Source: Streptomyces sp. PsTaAH-137
GTDB taxonomy: Bacteria > Actinomycetota > Actinomycetes > Streptomycetales > Streptomycetaceae
Direction: 5' to 3'
DNA: 64,000 nt
Assembly: GCF_003259365.1 (NCBI RefSeq)
Contig: NZ_QLLY01000009.1
Span: forward strand, 187,259 to 251,258
Part shown: in pieces, positions 16,899 through 23,642 of the stretch
Layout: each line of letters begins with the position of its first letter
Position numbering within the stretch: the stretch's first letter is position 1
Notes under the pieces: generated by a model
Told to the model about the DNA's origin: nothing
The model's database searches: none
The model's input: only the letters and a program-made list of their open reading frames with translations
Translations under genes and position numbers: made by a program

Positions 16899-17207
16899 AT
16901 GAGGCAGACGATGCCCAGCTCCCCGCGCCCCCTCCTCGTCGACTGGCAGTGGCAGGACCAGGCCGCCTGCCGCGGAATGAGCAGCTCGGTCTTCTTCTCC
17001 CCGTCGGGCGAGCGCGGCCGTGCCCGCCGCGACCGCGAGGAGCAGGCCCGCCGTATCTGCGCCGGCTGCGCGGTCACCGACCGGTGCGCCGCGACGGCCC
17101 TCGCGCACGAGGAGAGCTACGGGGTCTGGGGCGGCCTGTCGGGCAAGGACCGCCGCCGGCTCGGCACGGATCCGGCGGACGCCGATCAGGGTGTGCACTC
17201 CTCGTAG
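16899..17207 (+). CDS. WhiB-like (Wbl) iron-sulfur transcription factor
   Basis: 102 residues from ATG at 16899 with AAGGAG 6 bp upstream. All four cluster cysteines are present (C24, C54, C57, C63, pattern C-X29-C-X2-C-X5-C), followed by the GVWGG turn at 75-79 and a basic GKDRRR tail. Wbl proteins bind a 4Fe-4S cluster and contact the principal sigma factor to regulate development or stress genes. The N-terminus is longer than in minimal Wbl proteins. It overlaps the convergent HxlR gene by 22 bp at the 3' end. Confidence 0.93.
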   Translation: MRQTMPSSPRPLLVDWQWQDQAACRGMSSSVFFSPSGERGRARRDREEQARRICAGCAVTDRCAATALAHEESYGVWGGLSGKDRRRLGTDPADADQGVHSS

Positions 17208-17566
17208 GCGTCCCGGGCCCGCGTGAGCTGCTCGATCCGGCCTTCGAGCAGCGTCACCAGTTCCGCGGCCGGTGCGGCGACGGTGCGGCCGAGCGCGGTC
17301 AGGGCGTACGTGACCGGGGGCGGAGCGGCGTCGTCCACGTACCGGTGCACCAGGCCGTCCCGGCGCAGCAGTTGCAGGGTGTGCGACAGCATCTTCTCGC
17401 TGATGCCCTCGATGCGTCGGCGCAGCACGCTGAACCTGGACTCCTCCTGGTGGAGGGCGGCCAGCACGAGGATTCCCCAGCGGCCCGTCACATCGAGGAG
17501 TACTTGGCGGGAGGGGCAGTCCTTCGAGAAGACACTGGCTTCGGACATGTCCCCGGTGACGTTCAT
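17186..17566 (-). CDS. HxlR family winged-helix regulator
   Basis: 126 residues. The single winged helix includes RWGILVLAALHQEESRFSVLRRRIEGISEKMLSHTLQLLRRDGLVHR, with Cys in SKDCPSRQV ahead of the first helix as in redox- or aldehyde-sensing HxlR proteins. The start is the ATG at 17566, with an internal ATG (MSEAS) as an alternative. Convergent with and overlapping the Wbl gene. The promoter region carries AACATGTT (17589-17596) and ACATGT (17610-17615). Confidence 0.9.
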   Translation of the reverse strand: MNVTGDMSEASVFSKDCPSRQVLLDVTGRWGILVLAALHQEESRFSVLRRRIEGISEKMLSHTLQLLRRDGLVHRYVDDAAPPPVTYALTALGRTVAAPAAELVTLLEGRIEQLTRARDAYEECTP

Positions 17567-17588
17567 GGGGAGACACTATCCACGCGGG

Positions 17589-17617
17589 AACATGTTTCGG
17601 CAACCAGTCACATGTCA
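17589..17617. promoter_or_regulatory. Paired ACATGT palindromes between HxlR and pheA-like genes
   Basis: AACATGTT at 17589-17596 and ACATGT at 17610-17615 are centred about 20 bp apart (two helical turns), close to the HxlR start. They could be an HxlR autoregulatory site or part of the wider palindrome series. Confidence 0.4.
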
Positions 17618-17827
17618 GGACGCACGGGCAGAGCCGGAGTGCCGTGTTCAGTCGGAGTGTGCCCGCGGGCCGTGCAATGGATCCAAGGCGGACCGAACAG
17701 GAACTCGACCCTGTCGGTACCCCCTGATGCGGCTCCGGGCTCCCGGACCACCGATACTGCACGAGGTGCGGTGTGCGAGCGAGCGGCTGCCGCCCGACGA
17801 CAGAACCACGTGGAAGGGCGTAAACCG

Positions 17828-18667
17828 GTGACAACCGTCACGTACCAGGGTGAACTCGGATCCAATTCGGCGACCGTCGCGAGCGCCCTGTTCCCCGAGG
17901 GCGCCCAACTGCCGTGCACCAGCTTCGAGCAGGCCCTGGACGCCGTGACGCTGGGGACGGCCGATGTCGCCGTCATCCCGGTCGACAACTCCGCCGCGGG
18001 GCGCGTCGCGGACGTGCACCACCTGCTGCCCGAGTCGGGCCTGTTCATCAACGCCGAGTACTTCCTCGCGATCCGCTTCGACCTCATGGGCGTCCCCGGC
18101 GCGACGCCGGACCAGGTGGAGTGCGTCCGCAGTCACGTGCACGCCCTCGGCCAGTGCCGCAAGCTGCTGCGCGAGGGCGGCTGGCGCACTCTCGTCTGCG
18201 ACGACACCGCCGGAGCCGCGCGCGAGGTGGCCGAGCTGGGCGACCCGCGGCACGCGGCGCTCGCCCCGCCCGCCGCGGCCGCGCTGCACGGTCTCGAGGT
18301 GCTGCGCGCGGGCGTCGAGGACGACCCGGACAACACCACCCGGTTCGTCGTCCTGTCCCGCGAGGCCGCCCCGGCTCCGGCGCTCGGGGAGCCGACGATG
18401 ACGAGCCTGTTCTTCTGCGTGCGCAACATCCCGAGCGCGCTGTACAAGGCGCTCGGCGGATTCGCCAGCAGCGGCGTCAACCTCACCAAGATCGAGAGCT
18501 ACCAGATGGGTGCGGGCCGCAGCGCGAGCCGCTTCTACGTCGAGATCGAGGGCCACCCCGACGACGAGCGGGTCGCCCTGGCCCTGCACGAACTCCGGTT
18601 CTTCTCCAGCGAAGTGCGCGTCCTCGGCGTCTACCCCGCGGACCCGCACCGGTACCGGAGCGCCTGA
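17828..18667 (+). CDS. pheA: Prephenate dehydratase with ACT domain (divergent type)
   Basis: 279 residues from GTG at 17828. It catalyses prephenate to phenylpyruvate in phenylalanine synthesis. The catalytic domain shows DVAVIPVDNSAAGRVAD and the TRF motif (NTTRFVVL). The ACT domain follows (FASSGVNLTKIESYQMGAG...FYVEIEGHPDDERV). The Phe-binding motif is ESYQ rather than the usual actinobacterial ESRP, and the C-terminus (FFSSEVRVLGVYPADPHRY) resembles alphaproteobacterial enzymes as I know them. It may be a second, feedback-altered copy serving specialised metabolism, possibly acquired horizontally. Confidence 0.85.
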   Translation: MTTVTYQGELGSNSATVASALFPEGAQLPCTSFEQALDAVTLGTADVAVIPVDNSAAGRVADVHHLLPESGLFINAEYFLAIRFDLMGVPGATPDQVECVRSHVHALGQCRKLLREGGWRTLVCDDTAGAAREVAELGDPRHAALAPPAAAALHGLEVLRAGVEDDPDNTTRFVVLSREAAPAPALGEPTMTSLFFCVRNIPSALYKALGGFASSGVNLTKIESYQMGAGRSASRFYVEIEGHPDDERVALALHELRFFSSEVRVLGVYPADPHRYRSA

Positions 18668-18756
18668 CCGGAGCACGGCCCTACGCCGAACAGGCACACA
18701 TGTCCCGCCCGGCGAGAGACACACCTGCCGGTGCGGGACTTGTTCCGGCCGGCCTC

Positions 18757-18762
18757 TAAAGT
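18757..18762 (+). promoter_or_regulatory. Possible -10 element, leaderless HAD transcript
   Basis: TAAAGT lies 6 bp before the ATG at 18769 and there is no ribosome site. ACACATGT lies further upstream at 18696-18703. Confidence 0.35.
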
Positions 18763-18768
18763 GTGCGT

Positions 18769-19416
18769 ATGACTCTCCACCGCAAGGGCCTCGTCCTCGA
18801 TTTCGGTGGTGTGCTGACGACCCCTCTGCTGCCCGCCGCGCTCGCCTTCGAGCGGCGCGCGGGACTGGCGGAGGGGACGCTGCTCACCGGCCTCTACCTG
18901 AACCCCGAGGGGATCAGCCGCACCGAGGAACTGGAGCGGGGCGCCATCGGCCAGCCGGAGTGGAACGAGGCGGCCGGCCGGCTCCTCGGCCTCGAACCGG
19001 ACAACCTGATGGGCCGGATCTTCGCCGACCTGCGCCCCGAGCACACGGTGATCGCGGCAGCCGCCGCGGCACGCCGAGCCGGCGTGAAGGTCGGCATCCT
19101 CTCGAACTCCGTCGGTCTCACGCCGTGGAACCTCTACGACGGATACGGCATCGACGAGCACTACGACGCCGTGGTGCTGTCCGAACTCCACGGCACACGC
19201 AAGCCGGAGCCGAAGATGTTCCAGCTCGTCCTGGACCGGCTCGGCCTGTCGGCCGAGGAGTGCGTGTTCGTCGACGACACCGCGCAGTACTTGCCCCCGG
19301 CGGCGGAACTGGGCTTCGCCACCGTGCTCGCGGAGGACCCCGCACGGACCGTCGCCGCGCTGGAGGAAGCGCTCGGCCTGACGCTGACCGGCGACGAACG
19401 GAACGACCGGCTCTGA
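18769..19416 (+). CDS. HAD superfamily hydrolase
   Basis: 215 residues from ATG at 18769. The four HAD motifs are visible: DFGGVLT (nucleophile and acid/base region), ILSNS (motif II), KPEPKMF (motif III Lys) and FVDDT (motif IV). A helical cap of about 70 residues gives a subclass I phosphatase, similar to epoxide-hydrolase N-terminal phosphatases. Substrate unknown. It is bounded by its own possible leaderless promoter and a strong hairpin after the stop, so it is likely monocistronic. Confidence 0.88.
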   Translation: MTLHRKGLVLDFGGVLTTPLLPAALAFERRAGLAEGTLLTGLYLNPEGISRTEELERGAIGQPEWNEAAGRLLGLEPDNLMGRIFADLRPEHTVIAAAAAARRAGVKVGILSNSVGLTPWNLYDGYGIDEHYDAVVLSELHGTRKPEPKMFQLVLDRLGLSAEECVFVDDTAQYLPPAAELGFATVLAEDPARTVAALEEALGLTLTGDERNDRL

Positions 19417-19442
19417 CACCTCCCCACCACCGCTGAACCCAC

Positions 19443-19493
19443 CGATCGGCCCCTTCGAGCACACGTCCTATGGTGTGTCCGCAGGGGCCGATC
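19443..19493. terminator. Long-loop terminator hairpin
   Basis: Perfect 12-bp arms CGATCGGCCCCT and AGGGGCCGATCG are separated by 27 bases. The loop itself contains CACAC/GTGTG complementarity. It lies just downstream of the HAD gene. Confidence 0.65.
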
Positions 19494-19528
19494 GACGTTT
19501 CCGCCGGCCTGAACCTCCGTCGCCCCTC

Positions 19529-19540
19529 GGAACACGTGTG
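19529..19540. promoter_or_regulatory. GGAACACGTGTG element
   Basis: Exact 12-base copy of the element at 14155-14166, containing the palindrome ACACGTGT. It lies about 200 bp upstream of the gene at 19741. Confidence 0.4.
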
Positions 19541-19740
19541 ACTCATTCCGCGGTACACCGTCATGTGACGGATGCGCGCGGGCCGGTACCCGCGACAGGC
19601 TGAAGCCGCCACATCCCGGTGCGCCCGTGAGGCCGTCCGCGTTCGGCCTTGCCTTGACCCGGCCCCGGCACTCCCTGGAAACGAATCGGCTCCGCACCCG
19701 GGTGTCCCCACCGAACAACCGACAGAAAGCTCACCACCCC

Positions 19741-20127
19741 ATGCACCACGACGCACCACCCCTGACTCCGCACGACGCATCGCCCGCGGAGCGTCTCACC
19801 GAGCTGACCGCCGCCCTCGCCGCGGACCTCGACCAAGGACGCTGGACGCCGGGACCGCTGGAGCGCATCCTCGTCTTCCGGCTGCTCGTGGCCACGGCCG
19901 GCGACGGCCAGCTCACGTCGGACCGCCTGCGCGAAACCCTGTGGGAGGGCAACCTCGCCCTGACGACCGTCGGCGGCGGCCGACTGGCCCAGCTCCTCGC
20001 CGAGTTGCACGACACCAGCACGCGTACGGCGGCGGAGGCCGATGCCGTACGGGGCGCCGCCACCGTGCTGCTGGAGCGGGTGGCGCGCGACGTGCCCGAG
20101 GGGGATCTGCCGTGCGCCGCCCTGTGA
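19741..20127 (+). CDS. Hypothetical protein (first of two-gene unit)
   Basis: 128 residues from ATG at 19741. The protein is hydrophilic and helical (ERLTELTAALAADLDQGRW, LERILVFRLLVATAGDGQLTSDRLRETLWEGNL, VGGGRLAQLLAELHDTS). There is no signal peptide, membrane segment or recognised domain. Its stop overlaps the next start as GTGA, so the two are translationally coupled. Confidence 0.7.
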   Translation: MHHDAPPLTPHDASPAERLTELTAALAADLDQGRWTPGPLERILVFRLLVATAGDGQLTSDRLRETLWEGNLALTTVGGGRLAQLLAELHDTSTRTAAEADAVRGAATVLLERVARDVPEGDLPCAAL

Positions 20128-20484
20128 CGGGCCGTCGCCGGTCCTGGAGCGCGACCCGGCCCTCGCTGACGCTCGTACCGGGTTCCGACGCCCTGAGGAC
20201 CGCTCCACTCTCCGTGCTCACCGCCGAGCCGATGCCCGCCGACGTCCGGGGCGCGCTCGTCAGACCGGCGGGCGGCACGCTCGTCGCCAACTGGCTGCCG
20301 CTCGGCCGGTCGACCGCCGTGCCGGAGGGCCGCGTGCTGCTTGCCTGGACGTCGGTCGGCCCGGACCGGACGGACGTCACGGCCCATCTGGGCCACGCTG
20401 ACGGCGAGGCGCTGCTGGCGGTCTGGCCCGGCCTGGGGCCTGTACGCGGCACTGCACGCCACGCGGCACCCCACCCCCGCCTGA
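20124..20484 (+). pseudogene. Hypothetical protein with apparent frameshift (second of two-gene unit)
   Basis: Starts at GTG 20124 overlapping the previous stop. The first roughly 104 codons have normal third-position G/C and include SVLTAEPMPADVRGALV and LLAWTSVGPDRTDVTAH. After the GGGG run at 20435-20438 the bias in this frame collapses, while the next frame becomes well biased and reads LYAALHATRHPTPA before a stop at 20482-20484. One surplus G would explain this. Without the shift, the frame would run on antisense through the next gene. A sequencing error or a real lesion cannot be distinguished here. The family is unknown. Confidence 0.55.
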
Positions 20485-20496
20485 CCCGGCGGCCCG

Positions 20497-20859
20497 TCAG
20501 GCGGGCAGTACCCGGTAACTCAGCGCCGCGAGCGGCAGGTTGGACTGCGTCAGCGAGCCGGAGGCCCAGGCGTGGTCACCGGCGCAGCCGCCCGCGGGAT
20601 AGAGCGTCACCGACGCGGAGCCCGACACGATCTGGACCGACCGGACCGGCGCGGCAAGGGTGTGGCAGGTGCCGACGTCGCCCAGGTCGACCGCGGTGAC
20701 CGTCCCCGAGCCGTCGTTCCCGGAGTAGAGATATGCGCCCTCCTGCAGCGGGGGCCAGTCCGCGGCGGCCTGGGCGGACCCGGCGCCGAGGCCGATCACG
20801 GACAGGGCCAGGGCTCCGGCCGTGACCGCGCCGCGGAACTTCATCGTGGGGGTGAGCAT
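20497..20859 (-). CDS. Small secreted protein, possibly beta/gamma-crystallin-like
   Basis: 120 residues. A clear Sec signal peptide (KFRGAVTAGALALSVIGLGAGSAQA) ends near residue 31. The mature part of about 90 residues is beta-rich with two cysteines that could form a disulfide (GTCHT and GGCAGD). The pattern AYLYSGNDGSG...SVQIVSGSASVTLYPAGGC resembles a Greek-key crystallin repeat, but the match is loose. It is convergent with the frameshifted unknown gene and divergent from the epoxide-hydrolase-like gene. Confidence 0.75.
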   Translation of the reverse strand: MLTPTMKFRGAVTAGALALSVIGLGAGSAQAAADWPPLQEGAYLYSGNDGSGTVTAVDLGDVGTCHTLAAPVRSVQIVSGSASVTLYPAGGCAGDHAWASGSLTQSNLPLAALSYRVLPA

Positions 20860-21078
20860 GGTGACCGCCTTTTGTCGTGTGAGGAATGAGATGTGTGGGG
20901 TTGCTGTTCAGCAGCAGACTCTTGCACGTTCAACCATGTGTCGACGAGCCGAAATTCAGACACACATGCCACGGCGTGCAACCTTCTTGACAGCAACACC
21001 TCGCACGATCATCCTCGTAACCATTCCAACAGGTTATAGGTGTGTCCGCGCGGCGCGGATCGAAGGTGAGGAAACGTC

Positions 21079-22113
21079 ATGATCAGCAGGCGGAGACTGG
21101 GGCAGGCCGTGACGGCGGCGGCGACCGGGGCCGGCGCGCTGGCGGGAGCGGGCCGGGCCACGGCGGCGAACCGCCCGGCGAACCGTACGGCGACCGGACG
21201 GAGCGGCAGCGGCCTGGGTCCGCTCCACCGCACCCGTACCGACGTCCTGGAGATCGCCTACCACGACGTCGGCCCGGCCCACGGCACTCCCGTGATCCTG
21301 CTGCACGGCTGGCCGTTCAGCCCGGTCGGCTCCTACGCCGAGGTGGCGCCCGCGCTCGCCCGCCGTGGGTACCGCTGCTACATCCCCTATCTGCGCGGAC
21401 ACGGCGAAACCCGGTTCCTGCGCGCGGACGCCGTCCGATCCGGTCAGCAGGCGGCGCTCGGCGCGGACCTGATCGCCTTCATGGACGCCCTGCATCTGCC
21501 ACGCGCCCTGTTCGCCGGATACGACTGGGGAGGCCGGGCCGCCGACGTCGCCGCGGCGCTGTGGCCCGACCGCTGCACCGGCCTCGTCTCCGTCAACGGC
21601 TACCTGATCCAGAACATCGCCCTCGCGCAGGAGCCCCTGGCCCCCTCCATGGAGGAGGGCTACTGGTACTTCTTCTACTTCCTCACCGAGCGCGGCCGGA
21701 AGGGCCTCCAGCGCCACCGCGAGGACCTGGCCCGGGTCGTCTGGCACCGCAACTCGCCCGCCTGGCAGTTCACCGAGGCCGAGTTCGCGCAGACGGCGAA
21801 GCTGTGGAGCAACCCCGACTACGTCGACGTGGTCATCCACGGCTACCGCCACCGGCTGGCCGCCGCGCCCGGTGACCCGCGCTACGAGGCACTGGAGCGC
21901 CGACTTCTCGACCAGCCGAGGATCACCGTCCCGACTGTCACCCTGGACGGCGGCACCGACGGCGTCATCCCTCCCACCGACGGCAGTGGATACGCCACGC
22001 ACTTCACCGGCCCGTGGACCCACCGCATCGTGCCGGGCGCCGGCCACAACCTCCCCCAGGAGCAGCCCGGCGCCTTCACCGACGCGATCGTCGAGGCGGA
22101 CGGCATGCGCTGA
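21079..22113 (+). CDS. Tat-exported alpha/beta hydrolase, epoxide-hydrolase-like
   Basis: 344 residues. A twin-arginine signal (ISRRRLGQAV then an Ala/Gly-rich stretch to ATAA near residue 30) predicts export of the folded enzyme. Catalytic features are the oxyanion HGWP, the nucleophile Asp in AGYDWGGR, and the His in GAGHNLPQEQPGAF. An Asp rather than Ser nucleophile with HGWP fits epoxide hydrolases or haloalkane dehalogenases. Substrate unknown. The ribosome site GGTGAGG lies 5 bp before the ATG. It is convergent with the VOC gene, 5 bp away. Confidence 0.85.
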   Translation: MISRRRLGQAVTAAATGAGALAGAGRATAANRPANRTATGRSGSGLGPLHRTRTDVLEIAYHDVGPAHGTPVILLHGWPFSPVGSYAEVAPALARRGYRCYIPYLRGHGETRFLRADAVRSGQQAALGADLIAFMDALHLPRALFAGYDWGGRAADVAAALWPDRCTGLVSVNGYLIQNIALAQEPLAPSMEEGYWYFFYFLTERGRKGLQRHREDLARVVWHRNSPAWQFTEAEFAQTAKLWSNPDYVDVVIHGYRHRLAAAPGDPRYEALERRLLDQPRITVPTVTLDGGTDGVIPPTDGSGYATHFTGPWTHRIVPGAGHNLPQEQPGAFTDAIVEADGMR

Positions 22114-22118
22114 CCGAG

Positions 22119-22517
22119 TCAGCGCGCGAACTTCGCGACGGCCGCCTCGGTCACCGGGGTGAAGAAATTGACGAGGTTGCCGTCGGGGTCGCGCAGCAGC
22201 AACGACCGGTTGCCCCACGGCATCGTCGTGGGCCCGCCGACGAACTCGGTGACGAACCCGTTCAGCTCCTCGTGCACCCGGTCCACGTCGTCGACGAGGA
22301 ACTCGGTGATCACACTGTGGTTGTCCGCCGGGCGCGCCGATCCCGGGGCGAACAGCGCGACCGTGCGGGTGGCCGCGATGGCGAGCGTGGCGCCCGCCGT
22401 CCGCAGTTCGGCGAAGTCGTCGGTGGCCCACTCCGCACGGGCCCCCGTGGCTCGCTCGTAGAAGGCGACGAGGCGCGGCACATCGCCGGTGATGATGCGG
22501 ATCGAGACGAAGTCCAC
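22119..22517 (-). CDS. VOC (glyoxalase-like) family protein
   Basis: 132 residues from GTG at 22517, chosen because AAGGAG precedes it by 6 bp. VOC features are VDFVSIRIITGDVPRLVAFYERATG at the N-terminus, NHSVITEFLVDDVD in the middle, and RDPDGNLVNFFTPV at the C-terminus with the usual acidic/aromatic pattern. It is divergently paired with a WYL-domain regulator, a common arrangement in which the regulator controls the VOC gene. Confidence 0.88.
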   Translation of the reverse strand: MDFVSIRIITGDVPRLVAFYERATGARAEWATDDFAELRTAGATLAIAATRTVALFAPGSARPADNHSVITEFLVDDVDRVHEELNGFVTEFVGGPTTMPWGNRSLLLRDPDGNLVNFFTPVTEAAVAKFAR

Positions 22518-22572
22518 GGGAATCTCCTTGGCCGTACGAGTGGCTTTCACCTCGCAGGCTAGGAGCAATAGA

Positions 22573-22599
22573 GGACAGTTTCGGTCCGGTATGGACAGT
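22573..22599. promoter_or_regulatory. Two GGACAGT direct repeats between VOC and WYL genes
   Basis: GGACAGT at 22573-22579 and 22593-22599 start 20 bp apart (two helical turns) in a 93-bp divergent promoter. They are the best candidates for binding of the WYL regulator. Confidence 0.45.
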
Positions 22600-22610
22600 A
22601 GAGTGCGACC

Positions 22611-23624
22611 ATGTCCAGACCCGCCGGCCGCGTGCTGACCCTCCTGGAACTGCTCCAGTCCGGCGGTACCCGGACTGTGGCCGAACTCGCCGACCGGCTC
22701 GGCGTCGAAGGACGCACCGTCCGGCGGTACGTGGATCAGCTGATCGATCTGGACGTGCCGGTGGAGTCGGTGCGCGGCCGCTACGGCGGCTACCGGATCG
22801 GTCCCGGACACCGGCTCCCGCCGCTCATGTTCAGCGACGACGAGGCGCTGTCCGTGCTGTTCGGCCTGATCGCCGGCCGCCGCGCGGGCCTGACCACGGA
22901 CCCGACGGCGAGCGAGACGGCGGCCGCGAAGATCCGACGGGTGCTGCCCCGGCCCGTCGCCCGCCGTCTCGACACGCTCCTGGACACCCTCGCCTTCACC
23001 GACGACACCGACGACACCGACGAGAACGGCCGCGGCGGTGGGACCGCCGCTCCGGACGCGGGCATTCTGCTCACCCTCGCCGACGCGGTACGTCACCGTC
23101 GCCCGGTGTCGATCCGCTACACCGGCCGGGACGGACGGCGCAGCGAACGCACCCTGCATCCGTACGGGGTCGTCGCTCACGCGGGCCGCTGGTACGTCAC
23201 CGGCGTGGACGCCCGTATCGGCGAGGACCGGACCTTTCGGCTGGACCGCGTCGCCGACGCGCGGACCCTGCCCGGCTCGTTCGAGACGCCGCCGGACCTC
23301 GACCCGGCACAGCGGATGATCTCCGGATTCGCCACGGCCGCGTACCGCCACGAAGTGATCCTGCGGGTCCATGGAACAGCCGAGCAGATCCGCGCCCGCC
23401 TGCCCGTGAGCCTCGCGAGCGTGACGGGGGACGAACCCGCGACGGGTGAGGACCCGGCGGCCGAGCGCTGGCTGCGTGTGGTCGTGCGGGCCGAGCGGCT
23501 CGACTGGCTGCCACCGGTGCTCGCCGCCCTCGACCGGCCGTTCGTCATCGAGACCCCCGGCGAACTGCGCGACCTGGTCGCCGCGTTCGCCGAACGCCTC
23601 GCCGCCTCCGCCCGCCGCACCTGA
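22611..23624 (+). CDS. HTH-WYL domain transcriptional regulator (YafY-like)
   Basis: 337 residues. The N-terminal helix-turn-helix is RVLTLLELLQSGGTRTVAELADRLGVEGRTVRRYVDQL (about 7-44). The central WYL domain includes HRRPVSIRYTGRDGRRSERTLHPYGVVAHAGRWYVTGVD, with RWYVTG matching the WYL signature, and a WCX C-terminal extension ends LVAAFAERLAASARR. A DDTDDTDE acidic insert (about residue 130) is low-complexity. WYL domains sense nucleotides or other ligands. It probably regulates the divergent VOC gene. Confidence 0.9.
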   Translation: MSRPAGRVLTLLELLQSGGTRTVAELADRLGVEGRTVRRYVDQLIDLDVPVESVRGRYGGYRIGPGHRLPPLMFSDDEALSVLFGLIAGRRAGLTTDPTASETAAAKIRRVLPRPVARRLDTLLDTLAFTDDTDDTDENGRGGGTAAPDAGILLTLADAVRHRRPVSIRYTGRDGRRSERTLHPYGVVAHAGRWYVTGVDARIGEDRTFRLDRVADARTLPGSFETPPDLDPAQRMISGFATAAYRHEVILRVHGTAEQIRARLPVSLASVTGDEPATGEDPAAERWLRVVVRAERLDWLPPVLAALDRPFVIETPGELRDLVAAFAERLAASARRT

Positions 23625-23642
23625 CAGCGGGCGGGGCCTCGC

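Larger units (their letters stand above)
19417..19740. other. Intergenic region after HAD gene (about 320 bp)
   Basis: It contains a terminator hairpin (19443-19493) and the GGAACACGTGTG element (19529-19540); the rest is presumably the promoter and leader of the unknown gene at 19741. No ORF is supported. Confidence 0.4.
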
